NCBI RefSeq assembly: GCF_000710035.2 | Contig: NZ_JMJJ01000004.1 | Coordinates: forward strand, 372,001-436,000 | Source of the DNA: Pantoea ananatis LMG 2665 | Lineage (GTDB): Bacteria > Pseudomonadota > Gammaproteobacteria > Enterobacterales > Enterobacteriaceae | Direction: 5' to 3' | Length of the DNA: 64,000 nt | In this document: in pieces, positions 29,016 through 36,844 of the stretch | Layout of the letters: every line of letters starts with the position of its first letter | How positions within the stretch are numbered: the stretch's first letter is position 1 | Program-made: the position numbers and the translations under genes | The notes under the pieces: generated by a model | What the model saw: the letters and a program-made list of their open reading frames with translations, nothing else | Databases searched by the model: none | What the model was told of the DNA's origin: nothing

Positions 29016-30038
29016 ATGGCGACAGACGTTGTTCTTACCCCACAAAAACGTGATTTTGATGATGATGTGGCAGGACTCATTCATGGTTATCTCTTTTCTC
29101 CCGATGCCCTTCCTGTTCGCCTGAATGCCCGTGAAGCAGTTAAACTCGGTGAGCATCTTCCTGATGACGGCTTTCTCTGGCTGCATATCAATCTGAACCA
29201 TGCCCGCGCGCAGCACTGGGTGCAGAGTCATTTTCAGGTGGATGATGACTTCTTCGATGAAATTCACTCGGCCTCGCCGCGAACCCGGCTGGCGGAGCAA
29301 AGTAGCGCGTTGCTGGCGGTACTCAACGACGTCACGCTTAACCAGGAGAACCGCAGTACGCAAAATGCGACGCTGTGGATATGGTGCCGGCGTAACCTGG
29401 TGGTCAGCGCACGTTATCGCCCGTCAGTGATGATTGAAAAGATGCAGCAGAGGTTAGCCCGGCATAGCTTTCCCAGTGCAGAGGCTTTGTTGCTTTATCT
29501 GCTTGGTGAGCAGGAGTCGCAACTGGAACAGGTCGTGCGGCGCATCAGTCAGGTGGTCGATAACATTGAAGAGCGCCTCTTAAGCCCCGCCATTAAAGCT
29601 AATCGCAGCGAGCTGGGGCACTATCGGCGCATGCTGTTGCGGATTCAGCGCCTCCTGGCACCTGAACCGGCGGCGCTGTTTCGCTTGCTCAACCGACCTC
29701 CGGCCTGGCTCAACCACGACACGCTCCGCGAGCTGCGGGCGTTTACCGAAGAGTTCAGCGTGGTGCTCAACGATCTCGCCAGCCTGATGGAGCGCATCCG
29801 GCTGTTGCAGGAAGAGATTGCAGCGCGTCTGATGGAACAGAGTAACCGCACGCTCTACCTGTTAACCGTGATAACCGTTCTGGCACTGCCAATTAATATT
29901 GTGGCGGGATTTTTTGGCATGAATGTAGGCGGTATTCCGCTGGCAGCGAATCCGCACGGGTTTTTACTGCTGGTGCTGATCGTGCTCGCGTTTACCCTGC
30001 TGGCGGGCTGGCTGGCCTTGCGAAGGCCCAGCGTGTAG
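29016..30038 (+). CDS. zntB: CorA-family transporter, ZntB-like
   Basis: Pentameric metal-ion transporter of the CorA/MIT superfamily; E. coli ZntB moves zinc. 340 residues (E. coli ZntB 327). A large cytoplasmic domain (1-275) is followed by two transmembrane helices with the pore signature FFGMNVGG at the end of the first. FLWLHINLNHARAQHWV and the NIEERLL helix are characteristic of ZntB. AGGA lies upstream of the ATG. It shares a bidirectional terminator with ldtB. Confidence 0.88.
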   Translation: MATDVVLTPQKRDFDDDVAGLIHGYLFSPDALPVRLNAREAVKLGEHLPDDGFLWLHINLNHARAQHWVQSHFQVDDDFFDEIHSASPRTRLAEQSSALLAVLNDVTLNQENRSTQNATLWIWCRRNLVVSARYRPSVMIEKMQQRLARHSFPSAEALLLYLLGEQESQLEQVVRRISQVVDNIEERLLSPAIKANRSELGHYRRMLLRIQRLLAPEPAALFRLLNRPPAWLNHDTLRELRAFTEEFSVVLNDLASLMERIRLLQEEIAARLMEQSNRTLYLLTVITVLALPINIVAGFFGMNVGGIPLAANPHGFLLLVLIVLAFTLLAGWLALRRPSV

Positions 30039-30073
30039 AGGCTGCGCCCGGTGACAAAGCCTGTAAAGGGCAC

Positions 30074-30112
30074 AAAAAAAAAGCCAGCCCGGTTAACCGG
30101 CGCTGGCTTTTT
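30074..30112. terminator. Bidirectional terminator between zntB and ldtB
   Basis: GCCAGC / GCTGGC stem (83-88 / 102-107 of 30000) around an inner CCGGTTAACCGG palindrome, preceded by nine A and followed by five T residues. It can stop both convergent transcripts. Confidence 0.88.
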
Positions 30113-30132
30113 ACCCAGTGAAGGATCAGACC

Positions 30133-31275
30133 TTACAGATTACCATTGCTTGCTGGCGCAGGCTGTGACGGCTGCACAGGCTGTGAAGGCTGAACCTGCG
30201 GCTGCTGTTCTGCCGGTTGCGACTGCTGAGGCTCAGGCTGCACAGCGACCGGATTCGTTGGCTGTGACATCACCGGCGTCATCGGCTCTTCCTTCGGCTC
30301 GGCATCTTCGCCTTCGGTTACCTGAACAGGCGCGGGCACCACGTTGTTTTCTGGCGCGTTAACCTGCACGGGCATACCGGAGCGGTTCTGAATCGCTTTA
30401 TCAACCTGAGACTGGTTGATGCTGCCGTCTACCAGAACTTTGCCAACGGCCTGGGTCAGCGTAATTGGCACCAGCTCACGAGAGTTAAACTGCTCTTCCG
30501 TGGTCGAGAGCGGATTGTGCACTTCCATCCAGCGTGAACCGTCTGGCTCAACCGAGGCTTTCACCGGCTGGTTGATAAACTGCACGCGCGTGCCAACCGG
30601 CACATGATCGAACAGCCATTTGATGTCGTCGGCACGTAAGCGCACACAACCGTGACTGACCCGCAGGCCAATACCGAAGTTAGCGTTGGTGCCGTGAATG
30701 GCATACAGACGACCGATATAGAGCGCATACAGCCCCATCGGGTTATCCGGACCGGCCGGGAAGACGGCAGGCAGGTTTTCACCACGTGAAGCGTACTCCG
30801 CGTGCATCGCTTTCGTTGGCGTCCACGTCGGACCATCTTTTTTACGCTGAACAGTGGTGGTCCAGTTCAGCGGCGTGTCTTTACCCAGTTCACCGATACC
30901 GATAGGCAGTACAACCACCGTTTTGGTGCCTTTCGGATAGTAGTAAAGACGCATTTCAGCACTGTTGATCACAATGCCTTCACGCGGCGCGTCAGGTAAC
31001 AGTAACTGCTGTGGGATAATCAGTTTGCTGCCAGGTTTTGGCAGATAAACGTCAACGCCCGGGTTGGCTTCCAGCATATTGCTGAGGCCCATTTGGAACT
31101 GAGCTGCAAAAGCTTCCAGAGGTAATTTGCTGTCCTCGGGAATGGTAATTTCAATATTTTGCCCGGTCAGACGGCTGTTTGCCGGCGGTAACGGGTAAAC
31201 AACAGCAAGGGCTGACTGACTGAATGCCGCCAAAGCCAATGCAAGTGAAGCGAACGCGCGAATGCTTTTTTTCAT
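30133..31275 (-). CDS. ldtB: L,D-transpeptidase (LdtB/YbiS-like)
   Basis: Periplasmic YkuD-domain enzyme that attaches Braun lipoprotein to peptidoglycan or forms 3-3 cross-links. 380 residues with a signal peptide (1-24), a LysM-like segment around [12 protein letters not shown] (about 65-90), and the YkuD domain (95-235) with catalytic [20 protein letters not shown], whose Cys is the nucleophile. E. coli YbiS has 306 residues. The extra 70 or so form a Pro/Gln/Glu-rich C-terminal tail (from about 295) that is unusual. No strong ribosome site is visible. Confidence 0.92.
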   Translation of the reverse strand: MKKSIRAFASLALALAAFSQSALAVVYPLPPANSRLTGQNIEITIPEDSKLPLEAFAAQFQMGLSNMLEANPGVDVYLPKPGSKLIIPQQLLLPDAPREGIVINSAEMRLYYYPKGTKTVVVLPIGIGELGKDTPLNWTTTVQRKKDGPTWTPTKAMHAEYASRGENLPAVFPAGPDNPMGLYALYIGRLYAIHGTNANFGIGLRVSHGCVRLRADDIKWLFDHVPVGTRVQFINQPVKASVEPDGSRWMEVHNPLSTTEEQFNSRELVPITLTQAVGKVLVDGSINQSQVDKAIQNRSGMPVQVNAPENNVVPAPVQVTEGEDAEPKEEPMTPVMSQPTNPVAVQPEPQQSQPAEQQPQVQPSQPVQPSQPAPASNGNL

Positions 31276-31471
31276 ATTTTACAAGTCTTTATCGCCATGT
31301 TTCAGGCTTGTCAATGTATCGAACCCATGCTGGTCACTATGACCTGCTGCGCATTATATGTTCATTAAACTGATGTTGTGAATCAGGATTTTAACCGCTT
31401 TAAAATACTTTACCTGACTCGCCTGCGTTATCTGCCTTTGTTCTTTACCAATTTGGGCGAAAAACAGCCCA

Positions 31472-33286
31472 TTATGGCTGCCAAAGCGTGACGTCCCCGT
31501 TTAGCTTACGGTTCAGGAAAAACGCGGCGCTGATCAACGCAAGATGCGTCAACGCCTGGGGCGTATTTCCCAGTGCCTGCCCATGACTGTCAAACTCTTC
31601 CGCATACAAACCCAACGGATTAGCGTAGCTCAGTAATTTCTCGAACTCAAAATGTGCCTCGCGAATGCGTCCGGCACGCGCCAGACATTCCACATACCAG
31701 AACGAGCAGGCACCAAAGGAGCCCTCTGCGCCCGTTAGCCCATCAGCTGGCGTTTCGTGAATGTTATAACGACGTACCATGCCGTCGCTCACCAGGTTCA
31801 CCTGGATGGCATCCAGCGTGGCGATCCAGTCCGGATCGGTGGCGCCCACAAAACGCACCAGCGGCATCAGCAGCATGGAGGCATCAAGGTGTTCACCGTG
31901 GCGGGTCGAAACAAAATGCCCGCGTTCACTGTTCCAGAAATTCTTCCAGATATCATCGCGGATCTCGCGACGGGTTTTGTCCCAGCGATCGTAAGGCATC
32001 GGCAGTGAACGCTTCATTGCCAGCCGCAGGCCCCGATCCAGAGCGACCCAACACATTAAACGTGAGTGAAGGAAGTGCTCCGGCTCGCCGCGCATTTCCC
32101 AGATGCCGGCATCGGGCTGATGCCAGTTATCGCACAGCCAGTCCAGCATTTCTGACACATGATTCCAGCCCCGCTGAGAAATGGCCTCGCCGTATTTGTT
32201 GGACAGGTAGATGGCATCCATCAGTTCGCCATAAATATCTAACTGTTTTTGCCGCCAGGCATCGTTGCCAATGCGCACCGGACTGGAGTTGGCATAGCCA
32301 GAGAGGTTAAGCAGCGACATCTCCTGAAGATCCGTACTGCTGTCCAGGCGGTACATCACCTGCAGCCGCATTTCATCATGGTGGCTGTTTTCTACACAGC
32401 GACCGACCCATTCCGTAAAGTGCTTGGCTTCGTCCACGTAACCCAGCCGCATCAGGGCGTACATGCTGAATGAGGCATCCCGTATCCACGAAGCGCGGTA
32501 ATCCCAGTTGCGTTCGCCGCCCAGCTCCTCGGGCAGGCCAAAGGTGGCAGCCGCGGCGATGGAGCCGTGTTGCCAGGAGGTCAGCAGCTTAAGTACCAGC
32601 GCAGAGCGTTGTACCATCTCCTGCCAGCGACCGTGATAGGTGCTGCGGCTGCTCCATTCCCGCCAGTAGCTCAGCGTTTCTTCAAAGCAGTTGGCGGTGG
32701 CCAGCTTTTCGATGTGGGCATCCTGTACGCTGCCAAATTCGAATTCGGCATGTTCACCGGCTTTAAGCTCAAAACTGGCGGTGGCGTGATTGCCCTCCAG
32801 CGTCATCACCACCGTTGCTGCCAGGCGCAGCGAGGGCTGATCGGTGGCGTGAAAATCAATACAGCCCCGCTGTACCTCAGCGCGGGTGTCCGCCCGGGCG
32901 TAATCATGGCGCGGGGAGCACACCATATTAAAGCGTGCCCGGCCCCGAACCATCTTTACCTGACGGATGATACGCGGCAGTTTATCCTGCCGGTCGCAAA
33001 TCGGCATGTAGTCGGTGATCTCGGCGACGCCTTCTTCGGCCAGCCAGCGGGTCTGCAGGATGTTGGTATCAGGCAGATAGATTTGCTGGCGACGGGCGTT
33101 TTGCCAGTCGGGTGCCAGGGAAAACAGGCCGGCCTCGTCGCTGTCCAGCAGGGCGGAAAACACCGATGGGCTGTCCAGTTCCGGCCAGCAGAGATAATCG
33201 ATAGTGCCATCGTTTGCGACCAGGGCGCAGGTGCGTAAATCGCCTATTACGCCATGGTCGTCAATCTTACGTTTAACCTTACTCAT
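31472..33286 (-). CDS. Glycoside hydrolase family 15 protein
   Basis: A 604-residue GH15 enzyme, the family of glucoamylase, glucodextranase and bacterial trehalase; which substrate is used here cannot be told. An N-terminal beta-sandwich (1-220) starts IDDHGVIGDLRTCALVANDGTIDYLCWP. The (alpha/alpha)6 barrel (about 230-595) contains RNWDYRASWIRDASF, the candidate acid GIWEMRGEPEHF, and the candidate base in YAEEFDSHGQALGNTPQALTHLAL. No signal peptide, so cytosolic. Isolated between ldtB and yohF, divergent from the latter. Confidence 0.9.
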   Translation of the reverse strand: MSKVKRKIDDHGVIGDLRTCALVANDGTIDYLCWPELDSPSVFSALLDSDEAGLFSLAPDWQNARRQQIYLPDTNILQTRWLAEEGVAEITDYMPICDRQDKLPRIIRQVKMVRGRARFNMVCSPRHDYARADTRAEVQRGCIDFHATDQPSLRLAATVVMTLEGNHATASFELKAGEHAEFEFGSVQDAHIEKLATANCFEETLSYWREWSSRSTYHGRWQEMVQRSALVLKLLTSWQHGSIAAAATFGLPEELGGERNWDYRASWIRDASFSMYALMRLGYVDEAKHFTEWVGRCVENSHHDEMRLQVMYRLDSSTDLQEMSLLNLSGYANSSPVRIGNDAWRQKQLDIYGELMDAIYLSNKYGEAISQRGWNHVSEMLDWLCDNWHQPDAGIWEMRGEPEHFLHSRLMCWVALDRGLRLAMKRSLPMPYDRWDKTRREIRDDIWKNFWNSERGHFVSTRHGEHLDASMLLMPLVRFVGATDPDWIATLDAIQVNLVSDGMVRRYNIHETPADGLTGAEGSFGACSFWYVECLARAGRIREAHFEFEKLLSYANPLGLYAEEFDSHGQALGNTPQALTHLALISAAFFLNRKLNGDVTLWQP

Positions 33287-33442
33287 CGGTTTCTCCCTGT
33301 CAGTGTCAGCCTTAACTATAGCCAGGTGCCTTCATCGCGCTGTGTTCTGACACAGATCGTTAATCCGGGCGCCGGGCCGTCCGCAAACGGCACAATTTTC
33401 ATTGCGGTATATACTTTTCATACACTTCCAGAGGAGACCGTC

Positions 33443-34216
33443 ATGACTACACCACAACGAAAAGTTGCAATCGTTACCGCGTCGGATTCAGGCATTGGCA
33501 GTCGTTGTGCTGAAATGTTAGCAGAGCAGGGGTTTGATATTGGCATCACCTGGCGGTCTGATGAGGAAGGCGCACAGCGCACGGCAAAACGGGTGGCGGA
33601 GATTGGGCAGCGAGCTGAGACGATCCAGCTCGACCTGGCCGATCCGCCCGCAGGGGGCAAGGTTCTGCAGCAGCTTATAGACAAGCTGGGCCGCATTGAT
33701 GTTCTGGTCAACAATGCCGGGGCGAATTTCAAAGCGGACTTTATGGACGTGACCTGGGAAGACTGGCGTAAGACATTTAGCGTAGATGTGGATGGCGTGT
33801 TTATCTGCGGCCAGGTTGCGGCACGCAACATGATCAAGCAGGGGCAGGGCGGACGTATCATCAACATCACCTCCGTGCATGAACACACTCCGCTGCCGGG
33901 TTCCGTTGCCTACACCGCGGCCAAACATGCGGCAGGCGGGCTGACTAAATCGATGGCCTTGAGTTTGCTGCCCCACAATATTCTGGTGAATGCCGTGGCG
34001 CCAGGCGCGATCGCCACGCCGATGAACAAAATGACCGATGACGATGCGCACAAGGTCAAAATGCCTGAGATCCCTGCGGGTCGTCCAGGAGATACGCACG
34101 AAATTGCCAGCATGGTGGCCTGGCTGAGCTCTGAATGGGCCACCTATACCACCGGCCAGTCATTTATCATCGATGGCGGCTTTATGCTGGCAAATCCCCA
34201 GTTCAAGGGTTACTGA
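33443..34216 (+). CDS. yohF: SDR-family oxidoreductase YohF
   Basis: Short-chain dehydrogenase, 257 residues (E. coli YohF 253). NAD(P)-binding TASDSGIG at residues 10-17 (in place of TGxxxGIG, as in YohF), NNAGA, catalytic Ser in IINITSVHEH, and YTAAKH with catalytic Tyr and Lys. The C-terminal GGFMLANPQF is shared with E. coli YohF. Substrate unknown. Start at MTTPQRK behind GAGGAGA; upstream in-frame sequence is promoter region. Its stop overlaps the end of convergent yohD by 7 bp. Confidence 0.93.
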   Translation: MTTPQRKVAIVTASDSGIGSRCAEMLAEQGFDIGITWRSDEEGAQRTAKRVAEIGQRAETIQLDLADPPAGGKVLQQLIDKLGRIDVLVNNAGANFKADFMDVTWEDWRKTFSVDVDGVFICGQVAARNMIKQGQGGRIINITSVHEHTPLPGSVAYTAAKHAAGGLTKSMALSLLPHNILVNAVAPGAIATPMNKMTDDDAHKVKMPEIPAGRPGDTHEIASMVAWLSSEWATYTTGQSFIIDGGFMLANPQFKGY

Positions 34217-34791
34217 TCGTCGGCCCGGCGGTTATTCCAGTGGCGAATGGCCCAGCGAACCCCAAAGGCAAAGAGCACGGCGGCAGCCAGCCACAGCAGA
34301 TGTTTAAAGTGCTGATCAAGCTTGTGCAGCCAGGGGGCAATGATTCCGCCAGCAAAATAGCCGAGTGTCACAAACAGCAGTGACCATAATGCCGCCCCAA
34401 TGATGTTAAGCGCCAGAAACTTCAGCGGATTGAGGCGGCTTGCCCCAATGATAATGGGACCAATCAGGCGAAAGCCGTACATAAAGCGCGCGCCGATCAC
34501 GAACAGGCTGGGACGCCGCTTAATCAGGCGGTTAGCTTTAACAATTTTGTCCTGATGTTTTTTAAACCGCCGCAGGATGCCTGTACCAAAGCGCCGGCCA
34601 ATCCAGAAGAGCAGCTGGTCGCCCAGAATGCCGCCTGCCATCGCCGCCAGTACCACACCCGCGTAATGCAGTAATCCTTCATGCGCGGCTACGCCGCCCA
34701 GCAACAGAAATGTTTCCCCTTCGGCAATACAGCCGATAAACAGTGCAAGATAGCCGTACTGCGTAATTAATGCGTTGATATCCAAATGCAA
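34210..34791 (-). CDS. yohD: DedA-family membrane protein YohD
   Basis: DedA/VTT-family inner-membrane protein, 193 residues (E. coli YohD 192). DedA proteins are linked to lipid-carrier (undecaprenyl phosphate) flipping and membrane homeostasis. EGETFLLLGGVAAHEGLL, GDQLLFWIGRRFG and GARFMYGFRLIGPIIIGAS are the family motifs, with the key acidic and Arg residues present. About five hydrophobic segments. Divergent from yohC and convergent with yohF, as in E. coli. Confidence 0.94.
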   Translation of the reverse strand: MHLDINALITQYGYLALFIGCIAEGETFLLLGGVAAHEGLLHYAGVVLAAMAGGILGDQLLFWIGRRFGTGILRRFKKHQDKIVKANRLIKRRPSLFVIGARFMYGFRLIGPIIIGASRLNPLKFLALNIIGAALWSLLFVTLGYFAGGIIAPWLHKLDQHFKHLLWLAAAVLFAFGVRWAIRHWNNRRADDQ

Positions 34792-34998
34792 GGTGCACTT
34801 CCTGTGTGAAGAAATTTCTTTCAGTTTATACCTGATTCGTTAAGCCATCCGTTTAAGCGTTAATCAGCGATCTTTTTCGCTGTTTTTTTGCGCAGGCCCC
34901 ACAGAAGTTGCCTTGCCGTTTATACTGTAAGCAATGCTGCCCTTACGTGGATGCTGCATCAAAACGGGGTAGCCCAACGGCATCAGAGGAGTAAGCGT

Positions 34999-35586
34999 AT
35001 GAACCATGTCTGGGGTTTGTTAGCGCATCCTAATCAGGAAATGCGCAATATCAAGCAAGAGAACGAAACGGTTTCGCACCATTACACTCATCACGTTCTG
35101 CTGATGGCAGCCATTCCGGTTATTTGCGCCATAATCGGCACCACGAACTCAGGCTGGAATCTGGGTGAAGGGCAGTATGTACAATTGAATTTCCTGACAG
35201 CACTGGGCCTGGGTATTCTGTTTTATCTGTTGATTCTGGGCGGCGTGGCGGTGATGGGACGCGTTATTCACTGGATGGCGCGTGACTACCCGCAGCGCCC
35301 TGGCGTTGAACGCTGTACGGTGTTTGCGGGCTATGTGGCTACGCCGCTGTTTTTAAGCGGACTCGTGGCACTTTATCCGCTGGTATGGCTGTGCGTATTA
35401 GCGGGTGCGCTGGCGCTGCTGTATACCGGCTATCTGCTGTACGTGGGCATCCCGCTGTTTCTGAACATTGACCGGGATGAAAGCCTGCGTTTTTCCAGTT
35501 CCACTCTGGCCATCGGCGTGCTGGTATTTGAAGTGTTGCTGGCCTTAACCGTGATTCTGTGGGGCTATGGCCCGCACCTGTTTTAA
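34999..35586 (+). CDS. yohC: YIP1-family inner membrane protein YohC
   Basis: A 195-residue protein with five hydrophobic segments, the exact length of E. coli YohC and strongly alike at both ends (HVWGLLAHPNQEM, LTVILWGYGPHLF). YIP1 proteins act in membrane trafficking in eukaryotes; the bacterial role is unknown. Start at MNHVWG behind AGAGGAGTAAG; upstream in-frame codons are not supported. Confidence 0.94.
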   Translation: MNHVWGLLAHPNQEMRNIKQENETVSHHYTHHVLLMAAIPVICAIIGTTNSGWNLGEGQYVQLNFLTALGLGILFYLLILGGVAVMGRVIHWMARDYPQRPGVERCTVFAGYVATPLFLSGLVALYPLVWLCVLAGALALLYTGYLLYVGIPLFLNIDRDESLRFSSSTLAIGVLVFEVLLALTVILWGYGPHLF

Positions 35587-35592
35587 CGTGCT

Positions 35593-35623
35593 GTTGCCGC
35601 CTGCAGGGCGGCAACATCTTTTT
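35593..35623 (+). terminator. Terminator after yohC
   Basis: GTTGCCGCC (35593-35601) pairs with GGCGGCAAC (35607-35615), loop TGCAG, followed by ATCTTTTT. Confidence 0.88.
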
Positions 35624-35761
35624 AACGCTCAGAAACAATCTCACCAGGATAATTTTACCGCTTCAGAGTATGATGCTGCGGCCAGCCCGCGCTCTGCCTG
35701 CTCAGTCGTCGGCGGCCTGTGTTTACACAGCGCACAATCTTAACCGGGTCTTTTTTTCACG

Positions 35762-36709
35762 ATGCCTGCAAAAATTCGCTTTTCACTGTTAACGCTGGCG
35801 CTGCTCGTTTCCGGGCAGGTTGTTTCCCTTCCAGCACAGGCGACCACGACGCTGTCGCAAATGGCGCCCATTGCTCAGCCGCAAATTGCCTCAGGCAGCG
35901 CCCTGATCGTCGATCTGACGAGCGGGAAAACGTTATTTTCCAGTCACCCTGACCGGGTGCGGCCGATTGCCTCGATCACCAAGTTGATGACGGCAATGGT
36001 GGTACTGGATGCGCATCAGCCGATGAACGAGATGGTCACGGTTGATATCAGTCAGACGCCAGAGATGCGCGGCGTGTTTTCACGCGTGAAGCTTAACAGC
36101 CAGATAAGCCGTCGGAGCATGCTGATGCTGGCGCTGATGTCATCTGAAAACCGCGCGGCGGCCAGCCTGGCCCATGCGTATCCCGGTGGATATAACGCCT
36201 TTATTAAGGCGATGAATGCTAAGGCGCGTGCGCTGGGCATGAACCATACCCATTACGTTGAACCTACCGGTCTCTCCATTCAGAACGTCTCCAGCGCAGA
36301 AGATTTGGTGAAGCTGTTAAAAGCCACGCGCGAATATCCCCTGTTGGGCGAGCTGAGCACGACCAAAGAAGAAACCGCAGTATTTACCCATCCCAGCTAC
36401 GCGCTGCCGTTCCGCAATACCAATCATCTGGTGTATAAGAATGGCTGGCACATTCAGTTGACCAAAACGGGCTATACCGATGAAGCGGGACATTGCCTGG
36501 TCATGCGTACCATGATTAAAAACCGCCCGGTGGCACTGGTGGTGCTGGATGCATTTGGTAAATATACCCATTTTGCCGATGCTAACCGTCTGCGCGACTG
36601 GCTGGAAACGGGCAAAGCGGCGCCGGTTCCGGCGGCCGCGCTGGCCTATAAAAAACAGAAAGCAGGTCAGGTTGCCAGCAACGCTGCCAGCGGTTCTGAA
36701 GTAGAGTAA
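35762..36709 (+). CDS. pbpG: D-alanyl-D-alanine endopeptidase PBP7
   Basis: Periplasmic penicillin-binding endopeptidase cutting DD-cross-links in murein. 315 residues. Signal peptide 1-27; then the S11 peptidase motifs SITK (71-74, nucleophile Ser and Lys), SEN (128-130) and KTG (235-237), each at family spacing. [18 protein letters not shown] matches E. coli PBP7 closely. The ribosome site is weak. Part of the yohC-pbpG-dld-bglX series. Confidence 0.95.
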   Translation: MPAKIRFSLLTLALLVSGQVVSLPAQATTTLSQMAPIAQPQIASGSALIVDLTSGKTLFSSHPDRVRPIASITKLMTAMVVLDAHQPMNEMVTVDISQTPEMRGVFSRVKLNSQISRRSMLMLALMSSENRAAASLAHAYPGGYNAFIKAMNAKARALGMNHTHYVEPTGLSIQNVSSAEDLVKLLKATREYPLLGELSTTKEETAVFTHPSYALPFRNTNHLVYKNGWHIQLTKTGYTDEAGHCLVMRTMIKNRPVALVVLDAFGKYTHFADANRLRDWLETGKAAPVPAAALAYKKQKAGQVASNAASGSEVE

Positions 36710-36715
36710 TATCCC

Positions 36716-36740
36716 GTCGGGCTGCCGCGGGCGGCCCGAC
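36716..36740 (+). terminator. GC-rich hairpin after pbpG
   Basis: GTCGGGC / GCCCGAC with an inner GCC/GGC pair and GCG loop, 6 bp after the pbpG stop. No T-run, so possibly only a transcript-stabilising structure. Confidence 0.4.
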
Positions 36741-36844
36741 CAATATTGATCGGTATTCCTATAGTTTCACGCCAGGCGAAAACTTAAACTACCCGCAAAT
36801 GGCGAGGGTGATTCGCCTGATTACTGTGCCGGAATCTCATTCAT

